Below are positions 25,749 through 39,123 of a stretch of DNA of 64,000 bases, in pieces. Made by a program: the position numbers and the translations under genes. The notes beneath the pieces are model-generated. The model ran no database searches and was not told where the DNA came from. It saw nothing but the letters and a program-made list of their open reading frames with translations. How positions within the stretch are numbered: position 1 is the first letter of the stretch; each line of letters begins with the position of its first letter. The stretch covers positions 177,983,216 through 178,047,215 of the forward strand of contig NC_080673.1 of assembly GCF_030445035.2 (NCBI RefSeq), given 5' to 3'. This DNA is from Dasypus novemcinctus (Eukaryota; Chordata; Mammalia; Cingulata; Dasypodidae).

Positions 25749-26559
25749 CCCTAAGAAGATTTTTGCACTTCTGATGTATTTCCAAACTTCAACCTAAGCC
25801 ATGAGACTTACACACAACTGCAGGAGCTAGACTTTGAATTCAGATAGTGTGAATACAGAGTCAACACCCTTGAAAATTATACTATAAAAATATCTTGGAA
25901 ACTGAAAAATATGAGCAATGATGGAGACTTGTTCAACCCAATGTAAAACATATTTTAAAGTTTTAACAAATAAATAACACAATATTGGAATATGCCTGAT
26001 AAATGAACAGAATTGATATCTAGATACGGAAACACAAAAAATTCATTTTATGCCAATAATGACAACTCAATTCAGTGAGATAAAGGTTCTTATTCAACAG
26101 TTGTATTTCTTAATAGTTGAGTTACCTTCTGAATATGAAAAAATATGTTATTCATAAACAAGACATCACCTTTACATAAATAGCAAATAGTACAAAGATA
26201 CAATTTTATACAAAAATAGTATCACTGAAAGTATACTAAAACATTTGAATTGTTTTTATTTTGCAATTTCAGAATGTTGGAGACTTTTCTAACCTTGATT
26301 AAAATTTATAGCTACATTAGGGATGATTGATATATTCAACTACTTATGATTTAAAGAAAATAGATATGGCATAAAAGACCATAAATGAACTGTAAACACA
26401 AAATGCCAAGTTGAGAAATATTTCACAACTCTTATCATAGAAAAAAGGCTAACCTTCTGATTGTACAAGTAGCCCCTATAAGTTAATTTAAAAAGTAGCA
26501 TAATAAAAAGTGATTTAAGGGTATGAAAAGGCAGTTCATAGAAACTTTGCAAATATAAG
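25749..26559. other. AT-rich sequence, no feature recognised
   Basis: No repeat family or coding frame that I can support between the end of the inverted L1 and the old L1 tail that follows. Confidence 0.5.
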
Positions 26560-27110
26560 GAAAATCCTTACTGTCACATATGCAAAGAACAATGGAAACC
26601 AAAATAGCTCTTTCTTTTAATCTAACGGATTGGTAAAGAGCTAAACATTGATTAAACTCTGTTTTGATGATTCTGTTCATTCATTATTGATAAGAATGTG
26701 AATTGTTAAAACATATATAAAGCAATTTAGCTGTATCTTGTCTAGCAATTCAAATTCTGAGTATTTTTATAATGTATAGCGTTGAACATATTTAAAATAT
26801 GTATCTACAGTTTTCTGAGTGCATCAATGTCAGAAATTGTTGGAAAAGATTGAAGGCAATGCAAATGTCCATCGATAAGGAATTAGATTCGTTATGCTGC
26901 ATCCATACAATGGGATCTTATAAATTTAGAAAAGAGTAAGCTTTTATGTGTCAATAAGGAAAGTTTGCCAAGAAAAAGTGCTATGTGTAAAAAGCAAGGT
27001 TTCCAAAAATGGGTGGATTGTCGTACCTTTGTATAAAAGCAAGGAATTGGAAAAGAAACATGCATTTGTATATGATTGTATATGATTTAAACCATCTTTG
27101 CGAAAATCAT
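26560..27110 (+). mobile_element. Ancient L1 3'-end remnant
   Basis: Plus-strand text such as AATGTCCATCGATAAGGAAT (26865), a TGCTGCATCCATACAATGGG block (26897) and a TATAAAAGCAAGG block resembles the 3' ends of old mammalian L1 (L1M) families. No coding frame survives. Limits are approximate. Confidence 0.5.
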
Positions 27111-30100
27111 TAAAATTTAATACAATTCATTTCTTCTGCATACCAACTAGGGGAATAAGATCCTCTCTGGGAGAGAGATATCCTTGCAAATGAAGTTATT
27201 ACATATGATGGAGTGAAAATGACCCACTTTTTAACAGTTAATTTATCTAAAAGTAAATATGGGTAAAATAAGGAATCTTAAGATTTCAGTAAAGGAGAAA
27301 ATATCTGAAGGAAAATAAAATTATAAATTATTTTACAGAGGAACAAGAAAGGCATACTTCTACTAGGAATGCTTGGCTCAATAACATTATTTTATATATT
27401 ATCTTTGGTAAATAAATCAAAGATCCATTCGTTTCTTTTGACTAACTTTCATCAATGCATATTGCCGTTTTCCCTTTAATGCAATAAAAGTAATAATGTC
27501 CTATCATGATATAATACCCTTGTAAATTTGGTTTTGTTAAGGAACAGTTTTTCATTGCATAGTTTAGGAAGATAGAAAGGGAAAAGCAAACAAACAAGCT
27601 ACCTATCATATCAGGATAAAATGAGGAAAAAGACAAAAGAGAAGGTAGAGTCAAATAAAAACACAAAGGATGTAGATTTCCCTTCTTAACCATCTGGCAG
27701 GAGGACAAAAATAGATAATAAAATAAATACATGCTATAAACTGTGCACTGAGAATTCCAATACTGGACTAATTAAATTAGTCACAGTGAAATTCAGAGGC
27801 CTTTTCTTTTTTGAAATGTACGCTAATGATGGTAGTTAAATAACTACCAAGGTGTCAACTCTTCAAGAAAAATATTTAGTTTTCCATTTTCAAATGAAGG
27901 TACATTTCAAAATAAGAAATATAAAGAAAGCATATATAGATTGAAGGTTTAGAAAAAAGTATGCTTAATTATAAGTACTGCAAAATATAAGTTGTATAGG
28001 CTATCTAGGCAAATGTTTCCAAATGATTTATATGACAAATTTGCAATCATTTCTCCAACTGCACTCCTGATCTTAAATATTTTGTATTTGTGTTCCCATA
28101 TCACCAAATGTTCTAGAAATATTCTTTTTTTGTGTTTTTTTTCCAGAAGAAATGACACATATTTTATTTGGTTTTGGAATTATACCCACCATAGCCCTAT
28201 ATATGATGTGTGTACGTGTATGTGTGTGTATGTGTGTTATCTCACTCAATTGAAGAGTAGAGTGGTTTGGTTATTTTTTATAAATATAGGAACCTTGCCA
28301 CTTAATATTATTTGTAACTTAGCAAATCTAACCTGCTACCCATAGCTAAGCATCAAAGGAGATCGATAAGTCAAGTTAGATAAACTAGGAATCAGCAATA
28401 GAAAACAGTCAGATGCAGGGATAGGAGCCAAATGGTTTTGAAGGTGATTTTATTTGTTATCTATGACAGCATCACAGGAAAGACCATGCTTTCATTAGAA
28501 TGAATTTTCAATGAAGAACTCCTATGCTGGGCAGTTATATGCATTGATTATTTAGTGTCCTACATATGCATTCACATTTATGGTTAGAACTGAATACTTG
28601 TACTTTAAATAATTGTATATTTTAAAATTTCATATCAAATGGGAGCACACTGAATTAGCATTGAAGTCCCAACTGGTTTAACACATGCAATATCATGACT
28701 TTGAAACAAATGAGAAAGGTAAGCTATAATGTAAGGGGAAATGGAGAGTAGGGTCTCGATCAGGCTGAAAAAATAAACTTACTCATGGCTCTCTTATTTG
28801 AGCACTTCAGTCACCCACTTCTAGGAAAAATGCCAGTTTCTTACATATATGAGCTTCTTTAGTACTTCAAACCTTTACATTTAAAGCAATTGTTCGTAAA
28901 CTACACAATTAATTTTTAGAAAAGTTGTTTTTTAATTGCCAGCTATTATTTTTATTCAATAGTTAACTATAAGTACTAATAGGTTACAAACACAGTGTTT
29001 AATGTTGAAAAATTAAAGAATTAATAAGAAACCATAATTGCTTTTAAGTGGCTCATTCATAATATAATTTTTCCTTTTTCCTTTTTTTCCAATGAGCTCC
29101 ATAATTAAAACAACTTTCCCAAGTGTTGTGAGGTTGTGATATTTTAATTGATTCTCTGATTGGATAGACTAGGTCAAAATCTCTTTTATTATCTGAATTT
29201 TGTATATAGCATCTAAAGTAGAAATAGTACTGAATCTTAAAATAATAATTTTCACTAAATGTATCAATGAGGTGTACATTGCAACATGCAATCCTCTAAA
29301 ATTATTCCTGGAGTGGGATTTTCTGGCTCTTACATGATGGGCCTAACCTAATGTCCTATATAATTAAGCTGTAATAACAAGTTGAGCAAACCAAAATGTT
29401 TTATTTTTATTAATTTTGTCCCCTTTAAAATGGTCATATTATTTATAATATATGCCCTACTAATTTAAAAATATCTATGTACTGCCTACTATATACAATG
29501 TTATTCTGCTCCAATACAGATCAAATAAAAAATATCATGACTTTAGAAACTTGCCTAATTATTAGATGTCAGGGATAATATTACTGTCAGTGCTCAGTGT
29601 GAATTCTCATACTGTGTCACTTAGTTAGAGCTGGGTAGTTCCTGTTCCATTTAGATATTTAACTTTCCAGTTTGACGCTGTAACTGTCACTATCCAAGTG
29701 TGACTTTATTACTTATAACATTTGCTTATTCTCTGAGAGCACTGAGATTGCAAACTCTGATAAAATATGTCTGCAAGCATTGATAATTCAAGGGGGAAAG
29801 TGATATTCATTGAGAGGTTTCTATGTAAACCAAATGAGAGTTTTAGGAAGGAGATTACTGCTTGAAACATCAGGAAAGGTTCTATTGAAAATGTGGTTCA
29901 CATGCAGAGTGAATTGTGTTTTTGTTTGCCTTGCAGGTACAACTTTGATGCCCTCACACTTTCTTTAGGACACTATCCATATTATCAATTGGACACTACT
30001 TAATTATTAATTGAACAATAACCCTGAGTCACGGACAACTCAGCAGTAAAACCAAATGTAGTTCCCTCCCTCACGCAGCTTATAGTTCATCACTGAAGAG

Positions 30101-31994
30101 GTTCATTAAATGAGTAATTCCATATGGAAGACTAATGCCAAAAGGGAAATGTAGGGCACTTTAATATGGTTATGATTCTTTAGGAAACAACATTTAAGGA
30201 TGCCTTTCCATTTTATAGTCACTGGAAATAGGGAATTCATAAATATTCTCAAAAGAGTTGAAAATATTTTCTCAAGTGCTTCACAGCAGAGCTGAAATAA
30301 GCCTTTTGGAAAAACATAATTTTAAGTTTTGTTCAAATTCTGACAGTCTGCTGACTTTATAATCATGAGTAAATAAGCATATAGATAAAATGATTTTTTT
30401 ATGGATCCTTTCTCATAAAACAAAGATTTTAAAAGTATGTCTATGTAACTTACAGTGTTTATCCCTCTAGGTTACTCTATCACTACTTCCTTTTCTTCTT
30501 CTAAGCAGATACTCAAAAAACCCTCTAAAATTTTACTGTACTTCAGATACTCTTCCCTCATGAAGTAATCTTTAGTGACATAATATTTTCTATGGCAAAG
30601 TCTCAGTAGCCTCAAATGTTTTCACAAAATGATGTATGAGATACTGGAAAACAGCTGAAAATAACATGATTGCACTGATGTCTAGTAAAGATGAAAAGAA
30701 ATATAGTTTCCTGTATCATGGGTCGGAGAATAACAAACACTTTACTCTTGGTATTTTATCAGTGAAAGATTTTATCTGCTTTCATTTATTTTCTCTTCTT
30801 TATACTTGCACTATAGGGATAATATAAGAAGGTTAGGAAAATTTATTTTATTCTAGAAAATCCATGCAAATAATTATAAATTAGATAAATATTATTAACA
30901 GTTATGGCTGCTTGTCAGCATATTTAAATCTCAGAAATATATTGCTGCTTCTCCTAGGAATGTGTGAGACACAAGGCACAATCTTACCCTTTCTTTAAAA
31001 GTTCACAAGCATACATGGTTCTTGCACAGTTTCAATCAGAGAACAGATAAATATTTGAAGTGCTTTAGCCTGTTTTTCACACATTTATACAAAACACACT
31101 TGTATTCATTGTATTAGCCAACACAAAAATATATTTATGTGTAATGAATGTGGATTCTATGAAAATATCCATTCAAAAACTTATGTTTTGTAAATATCCA
31201 ATAAGAAGAAGGTACACTCAATAAATAGTTAAAGAAGAATGTTGCCTAGTAAATAACTGATGACCTCTCATATGTATCTTTCCAGATCTTGGTCCCAATG
31301 ATCAAACTTTAAAATTATGTGTTTCCATTTATCAAGGTCTCAGATTTAACAGCACTCACATAACTGACTTGTACTTATAAAGCACATGAGAAAAATAAAG
31401 CCATAATGGAAATCCATTAATTAAATATGAGAAAGCACACTACTGTACAATGAACTAGATAATATAATATCACTTTCTCATCCATAGGCTAGTTTCTAAG
31501 AATACAAATTACTTAAAGCTGCTGGGCGAATACGAAGTAAACCAATGATTTTTGTATAATTTCAATGCTTACAGACATAAAGCTTTTGTAATCTGGTATG
31601 TCTACGCACAGTCATAATTTCTCACAGGGCTAACTAGAGGGTAACTTTGTCCTGAGGTGACAAACACTTCAATTTGTGGTGTTTAGATAGGTATTACTAG
31701 GGTTTGCCCCTGTGCTTCCTTGCTTGGTAAATAATCCAATTTCACCCAAAAACCTTCTTACTGATTTATCTAGTATTTCTTTAGCACTTTTATTGTATAC
31801 AATATAGTTGCAAGCAATTTTCATACCATGCTAAACATTTGGTTTCTTAGAGTACATTTGCACATTTGAGGTTACATTCATGATTAGTTAATTTCATAAA
31901 ACCCTTAAATGACAATCTTACATCACTCATTTCAGAAATCCACAGGAGCATCTGACTTTGCCTCAAAAATAATTTAAAATCATCATATTTGAAA
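27111..31994. other. AT-rich non-coding stretch of ~4.9 kb
   Basis: I see no gene, structural RNA or recognisable young repeat. Open frames are all under 120 codons, on AT-rich sequence without domains. A short TG-rich microsatellite lies at 28205-28237 (TGTGTGTACGTGTATGTGTG and similar). This is the longest stretch in the window not obviously made of transposons. Confidence 0.5.
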
Positions 31995-32081
31995 TTGAGG
32001 CTTTCTCTATCAATAATAATATGCTCTTTTTAAAATGAATTTTATGTAAAAATTCCCAAAATTTCCACTCTCTCAACCCAC

Positions 32082-32604
32082 TGTTTTAGCCTGCCAGGCT
32101 GCTGAAAACAATGTAACAGACATGGATTGCCTTTTACAATGGAGACTTATTAGCTTACAAGTTTACTGTTATTAAGTCTGAGAAAATGTCTAAATCAAAG
32201 TATCATCAGGCATTGTTTTTCCCAAAGACTGGCTGCTGTCAATCCTGAACTCCTGTCACCTGGCAAGGCACATGGCAAGACACATGGCAGCATTGGCTGG
32301 GCTCACCTTTCTCCTCCAGGCTTCCTTGCCTTTCAGCTTCATGCTTTTGTGGTTCTTTCCTCTACTGTTGCTTTCTTTCTGTTTCTCTCTCTCTCTCTCT
32401 CTGTATTCATCCTGTTTAAAAAGAACTCCAGTAGAAGGATTAAGACCCAACCTGGACCATGTCTTAATTGACCTAACCTAGTGAAAAGCCCTTAACTGAA
32501 GTAACCAAACCAAAAGTTCCCACCCACAGTAGGTTCACCCTCACAGGAATGGACCATATTTAAGGACATGATTTTCTGGGGTACATACAACCCCAACTAC
32601 CACA
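32082..32604 (-). mobile_element. Solo LTR, probably ERV-L type
   Basis: A 523-bp block beginning TGTTTTAGCCTGCCAGGCTG and ending CTACCACA on the plus strand, so TG...CA ends in either direction. Flanking 5-mers CCCAC (32077-32081) and CCTAC (32605-32609) are a likely 5-bp target duplication with one change. A (TC)n run at 32378-32401 lies inside it. Orientation is inferred from the GTTACATTGTTTTCAGCAGC text near the minus-strand 3' end. The internal region is absent, hence solo LTR. Confidence 0.6.
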
Positions 32605-33186
32605 CCTACAAACCAACAACTCCCACTTCCACCCATCTCCTGGGAACCTCTAATTTACATCCTGTCTCTGAATTTCTATTTCTCGATATCTCATGTAAGT
32701 GAAATCATACCACATGTGCCCTTATGTGCCTTGCTTAATCACTTCCCATGATGTTTTCAAGGTTGGTCAATGTTGTAGCACATCTCTGAACTTCATTCCT
32801 TTTTATAGCCAAATAATATTCCATCTTGTGCCACAGTTTGTTTATTCATTCATCTGTTAATGGATGCTTGTGTTGTTTCCACCTCATGGTTATTGAGAAT
32901 AATACTTTGAACATTGGTGTAAAAATATCTGTTTCAGACCCTGTTCTTATTTTCTTCAGGTATACATCCAGGAATAGATTTACTAGGTCATATGGCAACC
33001 CTATAAATAACTTTTTAAAGAGCCACCCTATTGCTTTACACAATAGCTATGCCATTTTATGTTCCCACCAACAATGCACCAGAGTTCTTATTTATCTGCA
33101 TTCTCTCCAACACTTGCTATTTTTGTTTGTTTGTTTTAAACAGCCATCCTTGTGTAACCAGATTTTTTCTAACTTCTTGACCTTGC

Positions 33187-33760
33187 TGCAGAAATGAATT
33201 TCAAAAGCATGTCAGGTTAGTTGAGCCAGTAATTTATTAAGAATGGTAAGAAGAGGAATGGGAGAAAATAGAGCTCATTGGTTCCAGGTAGAGAAGAAGG
33301 AACTGAAAAGTGATAAAGAGGGCTGATTTCCAGAATACAATTCCCCATCATAGATTATAAATGCCCAGGTTCTACTTGCGTAGCCATAATGGCAGGGGGG
33401 AAAAAGGTAAGAGCAGGGCACAGAAGGCAGAAACAGGGCAAGAACAGGCACACAGACAGGCACCAGGACAGGGCAAAGGCAAAAGGGCAAAAGGTCTTTG
33501 TGTTTTCTTTTTAAACCATTAGTTATTCTGGCTCTTTGCTAATGGCAAGGGAGGAGTCCCAGCTATTTGCTGTTTTGGTTCATTATGCCAACCATCAATC
33601 CCACAAAAGGGCCCAATGATAAGGCCCTTGGAGAATATCAGGGGCTTCTGACTTCTGGAGGAAATCTCACTCCAAATGGCTGATTCTTGTGAGGGATTTC
33701 CAGCAGCCATCTTGGGGAGTATTGAGGTCCATGTGGACTTTTTGCCAGGTTCCAGATCCA
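33187..33760 (-). mobile_element. Solo LTR-like insertion
   Basis: A 574-bp, GC-richer block inside the L1, with TG at its left end (TGCAGAAATG) and CA at its right (CCAGATCCA). On the minus strand it has AATAAA (33233-33238 on the plus strand) about 45 bp before its end, which suggests an LTR. I found no convincing target duplication, so exact ends are uncertain. Confidence 0.5.
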
Positions 33761-33999
33761 TGTAGTGATTTCCTATTTTACTAGCCTGTTCACTTGTGCT
33801 TGTTAAGTATTATATCATTGTGGTTTGATGTACATTTCCCTAATGTTTCTGAGCATCTTTTCATGCTTACATGCTCTTACATTATAGTATGCTCTAGTAT
33901 ATACTTCAAATGTATAATCCCACAAAATTGATATTTATGTACATTTAGACAATTCCATAAGGTCTCACATAAACTTATCAATAAGTAACCCTTAAAACA

Positions 34000-34318
34000 G
34001 TCTTATCTAATAGATTATAATGTAAACCACATATGTAATTTTAAATTTTATAGTAGCTAGAGTAATTTAATAAAAATAATAGTTTGATAAAATTAACAAG
34101 TTAATTTAATTATATATTTTATTTAATCAGAGTATTCAAAATAATATCACTTCAACATTTCAATATTTAATAATTGGTATAAAAATGTAATGATACTTTA
34201 AAAATTTTTCATGCAAGTATTGAAAATCTGTTGTTTTTCATATTTATTATAGACTATTTCAATTCAGTCAAAAATCATTCCAAGTATTCAAAATCCACAT
34301 GTGGTTAGTGGTGATGGG
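34000..34318. mobile_element. Old non-autonomous DNA transposon (MER-type)
   Basis: Text such as AACCACATATGTAATTTTAA (34026), TTTCAACATT (34152) and ATCCACATGTGGTTAGTGGT near the right end matches, as I recall it, an old hAT-type mammalian repeat with a palindromic interior. Terminal repeats are degraded. No coding capacity. Confidence 0.5.
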
Positions 34319-35984
34319 GAAATATAAATAAAAACAAAATCTTCTCCCAATCCAGAAAATCTCTCCACAAATGTAAAAGAGAAAAACAATTTTACTACTG
34401 AACATGCATTAAACCAGATTGTGCTGCATTATAGGAAATCCACAAAGAGATTTCAGGGTACAGTGAATTACACACACATTTTCAAGATATGTCCAGTGTA
34501 GATTCAGAATTTGGGACTAAGAGTCCCAAGGAAGTCATGCTACTCTCTTCCCAGGAAGCTGGTGGATGGTGGGGATATCTTCCTTGATTACATTACAAAT
34601 AAATGAATTCCTTCCTTGGGGAGAGCTTGTATGGAGAAATTTGCAAAAGTCCTATTCAAATTTTTGTATCTTAAATGTATATAAATTTTAAATGGACAAA
34701 GAAAAGGAGAACATGAAATTACAGGTTTCTAAAGTAAATCCAAAGAGAGATGGGAGGGAGGAGGAAGTCTGCTTCCTTATGTACAACATGGAGAATTAGG
34801 CCTTTTCCTACTAATTTAGATATGTATCTGCCCTAAAAGTGGCTACCATACTTGTCAGTGCAGGCTTAGAGATTTTAAAAGGGCCCCAATCCACAGACTT
34901 GAAAATTTTCATGGCTAATGACTGCAGTTTTTTAATAATGGCTTATATATTTCTTTTTATATTTAAAGATTAAATGACTACTTAAGATTTTTGATAATTT
35001 GACAGATTTACCATATTACATCATCTTCCAATAAATGGAAAATTGTTTATTTTTATTTAACACTATTGTCACTTTTATGAAAGATGCCTCTTTTTTAATT
35101 ATGTTGGTCAATATAATGGCAAAAAATATAAATGTATTTGATTGTATATATATGGACATTGTTTATTAGTCATATCTTACTTTAATATTTAAATAAGTGT
35201 AATAGAATTCACTGATCTAAGTATTTTCAATTGTAGATTTTAGAATTACTGCAAAGATATTGCAAATACTCATTTTTAACTGTTCAGTTAGGTACTTGTG
35301 ACATTTTGTTAATTAAATGACATTGTGAAGAGAAGAATTTTTTTTCCTGCCAAAAAATCATAGCTTGGGGTCATTTTTGAAGTAAAAATTTAGGAAGAAC
35401 ATGCAATCTAAATTTATATTCAAGACACTCTACTCAATTTTCTCTAAGACCTTTATACTGTCTTCTGATAACAGAAACAGATTTTTCAAATGTCTTTCTT
35501 TTACTTTAGGCAAAGATCAACATCATGAAATTCTCTTAAACTCTTAGATGGCATGTAGACAAAGATTTCTGATTTGGATAGCATGATTTAGATGAAGTTA
35601 CATTTAATTGGAAAAATAAATTGTAATAAATTCAATATCTAGCATCATTTATTTTGAAAGACAAACTTTTACAGCATTAATAATTTCTCAAGTTAATAAA
35701 AAGTACGTTTCTTCTATATTGATTTTATACTATATGTCTAATATTTTAATGATAGTACCAGTCTTTGAACTTCTTCAAAGCAATGACCTGTGCTTTATGT
35801 ATATTTAAATAACTGGCAAGTCTACTTAAAGTGCTTCTAACATAATACACCCTCATTAATATATAAAAAATAAATGAAGCATGACAGGTACAATACCTAA
35901 ATTATGAATTTATAAAATAATTTTATAGGATATAGTCACATATATAACATAAACTATCAGTTGTAACATGAAAAACTTGGGTAG
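34319..35984. other. AT-rich sequence, no feature recognised
   Basis: Nothing that I can assign to a gene or to a named repeat. Confidence 0.45.
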
Positions 35985-36680
35985 TATTGGTCCGCAGTTC
36001 CTGTGGAGGTAATGAGATGACAGGATCAAGCTACCTGCACCTGTAATTTTTGGGGGCTACCTGGCCATGCTAGAAAGATAACCATGTGATTAAAGGTTTG
36101 GGGCCTTGAGACACATTATGTCAGCCTATGTCAGACCACCTCTCTGACAACAAAGGAAGGAGGGGCTGCAGATTGAATTCAACCAGGTGGACATAGCTTC
36201 TATCAATGATGCCTACATAATGAGGCCCCTACAGAATCATACATTCAAAACCCAAACTTGCTTCCACAATTGGTAAGATGCATCTCTGTGTCAGTAGGAT
36301 GACACATTCTGACTCTATTTGGAGAGAACCCAGACCTTGTGTTTCAGACACTGCTAGACTTCGTTCTATTAATCTTCTCTTTTGATTTCTTCTTATTTGT
36401 GTCCTTTTACCATAATCAATCAAGTTATAATCTTAAGTATAGCTCTGTTAGTTATTCTAGCTAATTACTGAAATTGGGGAAGTGATAGGAATCCCTGTAT
36501 TGGTACCTGGTTGGTCAGAAGTATGGGTGGACCTGGAGCTCCTAAAATTGTGACTGGTGTCTGATGGACAATCCTGAAGAGGATAGTTCTTAACTTGTGT
36601 AGTCTGGCTAAGTCTAGGTAGTTAAAGTCAAAATTGAATTGATTCAGTTAACGTAGTCTTTGAAGCTGGTGTCAGAAGTT
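35985..36680 (+). mobile_element. Old endogenous-retrovirus LTR remnant
   Basis: Carries landmarks in the order seen in an old mammalian ERV LTR family: TGATGCCTACATAATGAGGC (about 36206), a GGTTGGTCAGAAG block (36509), a GTGACTGGTGTCTGA block (36551) and a TCTGGCTAAGTCTAGGTAG block (36604). The family name is not certain. No partner LTR or internal coding sequence is visible. Confidence 0.5.
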
Positions 36681-37449
36681 GTGTTAGAAGTTGCAGAAGT
36701 TTTAGAAAACTTCATAGTTTCCACTATTCTATCCTACAAATTGAGCAAAAAGGAGACAATATTTTATATGACAATTATTATGGCTTTTCAGTTTAAAAAT
36801 ATTTTATGTTTTTAAATAATTTTAAATAATGCATTTTAAATAATTTTAAAGGTATATTTTCTAATTATGACTTTATTCATCACAGGCCAATATTTTCTCC
36901 ATGTTATTTGACTTTGGTAAAGAAATATACTTTGTACATTGGTTTTTGGACATATTACCATGTACATTGTATTTTTTGAAACATTACCATGAATAATTGA
37001 AGTATATAAAACAATAAATTAAAAGTACTTAAATTTCTAGAACTACCTTAGAAATAATAGGGATAGAACAAATAAAATGTTGCCCTCTAGTCACTTAAGC
37101 CAGAGCCTTATAAATAATTAAAAATTTGGCAACACCTAATTTCCAAGAAAGCACATTGACTTTCTTAAAATTATATCATGTAAGAGCATTTTACAATCCC
37201 ATAATTGTTTCAGAAATGTGCTTCACCTAGAGTTCCTATAAAGTTTGATTACCTTTATATTTTAAGTAAAGAAAATGCATAAAGAAAATATGAACTAATC
37301 ACTATGGTTTATTCTGAACAGATAGTAAATATGATGTTTTTGAATGAATTAATGGTCAACATTACCAAACATCTTTATGATACTAATAAGTAGATTTTTA
37401 TAAGTATCCAGATACAAAATTATATTGTTATTTTTCCATAAATGAATGA
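36681..37449. other. AT-rich sequence, no feature recognised
   Basis: Low-complexity AAATAATTTTAAATAAT-like runs near 36805-36850; otherwise nothing assignable. Confidence 0.45.
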
Positions 37450-37579
37450 GGTGCTTTTTTTAAAATTTAGAGAAGTGGTAAGATTACAGAAAATTATGCA
37501 TAAAATGCAGAATTTCCATATATAACTCTCTTATCATTACCCTACTTTAGTGTGGAAATTTGTTACAATTAATGAAAGT

Positions 37580-38190
37580 GATACAGAGCAAAAGCTGATT
37601 CCTTTCTTCCAATACACTTTAAAGAACAATTCTTGAGACACCAGTGTTTCAAAGAGAGAAAGAATTTGTTTGCACAAGCAAAGGAGGACAGCTGCCTAAT
37701 GTCCCAAAAAACTACCTCCCGGAACTGCAGGAATCCTGATAATTCATAATATCCAGATTAGCAATTTATGCTAATGAGTAATCAGGATGGGTCTGGCTCA
37801 GGTTCTGTCATTAATAAACAGAAAGGACTTAAAAGGATGGGGAAAGGTATCAAACCAGGGTGAGTCACAAGGTTATAACAATCACAAGACAATATCAGAG
37901 ATCAAGGCATCTGGGATAAAAGGGTACAGAACAAGGTCAGATACAAGGGTTTTTCATTTGGATATTAAACGGAGTAGGTAGGAGTGGTTACCATTTCATT
38001 AGAAATATTTGTATATAAAGGTAAGATACTTCTGAAATAATCATTGCAATGACAGGTTTTTAGTTGAAAATGGCCATATACAAAAGATGAGGTTGTTCTA
38101 GCCAGTTTCAGTAATTTCAGATATTAACCTTTGGCTAATTTATAATATACTGGAACTAAAAGGCATCTATATAATGATTAAGTAATCAAA
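37580..38190 (-). mobile_element. Possible LTR insertion in the L1 3'UTR
   Basis: Sequence between two L1 3'UTR segments that is not L1-like. On the minus strand it ends in pyrimidine-rich text with ATTCTTTCTCTCTTTGAAAC, resembling a retroviral R-U5 end. The limits and the family are not resolved, and no target duplication was found. Confidence 0.3.
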
Positions 38191-38205
38191 ATTATTTGTT
38201 AAATC

Positions 38206-38597
38206 TTTTTTTTTTTAATTACTTAGTTTTTTTTTTTTTTAAAGATTTATTTATTTATTTAATTTCCCCCCCTCCCCTGGTTGTCTGTTCTTGGTGTCTA
38301 TTTGTTGCGTCTTGTTTCTTTGTCTGCTTTTGTTTCTTTGTCCGCTTCTGTTGTCGTCAGCGGCACGGGAAGTGTGGGCAGCGCCATTCCTGGGCAGGCT
38401 GCACTTTCTTTTCACGCTGGGCGGCTTTCCTCACGGGCGCACTCCTTGCGCGTGGGGCTCCCCCACGCGGGGGACACCCTTGCGTGGCACAGCACTCCTT
38501 GCGCGCATCAGCGCTGCGCATGGCCAGCTCCACACCGGTCGAGGAGGCCTGGGGTTTGAACTGCGGGCCCTAACCACTGGGCCAAAGTCCGTTTTCC
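38206..38597 (-). mobile_element. tRNA-derived SINE, DAS-III-like (copy 3)
   Basis: Same design as the copies at 9051 and 10771, with a long T-run on the left. It is flanked by TATTTGTTAAATC (38193-38205) and TATTTGTTAACTC (38598-38610), a 13-bp target duplication with one change. Relative to the other copies it lacks about 25 bp between the A-box-like and B-box-like parts of the tRNA head. It is GC-rich and retains many CpGs, which suggests a younger age. Confidence 0.85.
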
Positions 38598-38707
38598 TAT
38601 TTGTTAACTCCTAAACCTTGGTTACAAAAGAAAATATAATAATTGTATTATTAACTATAAAACATGGTTTATATTATGGTTCATTGCTTGTATTGTATGG
38701 TGCTATG

Positions 38708-39123
38708 TGTGGCATAAATGACTTTGCCTTTATTTACTCCAACCTTTCCACTTCTTTCCCCTTCTAGTTACAGCAGCAATTTAAATGGTTAAAAGATAAA
38801 CCTCTGGAAATGGTTGTGATCAGTAAATCTTGTAACACTATATTTTTTAGAAGCCCTACTGTTCCTCAAGTGCCTTCCCCATCTGCATGTAGACATGTAT
38901 AATAAAAGGCCCCTCTCATTTTGTGGAGGGGGTCAATGATCAAACTTAGAGAATACTGTCTCTTCTCCCAATATCAAGGATGAGGAGTCCATGTAAGTTC
39001 TCTAAATAAATGCTCATTACTCACCAAGCTGGACTTGTCTGAGTCTTTCTTTGCTCTTACATATTCATTCTCGATGTGGCCAGAAGCTGTCATTTTGCAC
39101 AGCTCCTCACCATACTCTGTACA
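38708..39123 (+). mobile_element. 5' LTR of an old provirus
   Basis: A 416-bp LTR starting TGTGGCATAAATGACTTTGC and ending CATACTCTGTACA. AATAAA at 39005-39010. It pairs with 43962-44374 across its length, with an estimated quarter or so of positions different, which implies great age. It is preceded by CTATG (38703-38707), which also follows the 3' LTR. A TTGGCTTAG sequence two bases downstream is in the position of a primer binding site, but I cannot match it to a tRNA. Confidence 0.8.

Larger units (their letters stand above)
31995..33870 (-). mobile_element. L1 3' portion interrupted by two LTRs
   Basis: L1 3'UTR and 3' sequence in minus orientation (32605-33180, for example CATTCATCTGTTAATGGATG near 32845 and TATATCATTGTGGTTTGATG around 33812). 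Two LTRs interrupt it, at 32082-32604 and 33187-33760, and the L1 reading resumes after each. It fades out near 33870. Confidence 0.65.

Noticed and set aside
27111-31994. Possible host exon or regulatory element in the long non-repeat stretch
   Set aside because: No long frame, splice-flanked coding pattern or CpG-rich segment is visible; conservation data would be needed to claim anything.
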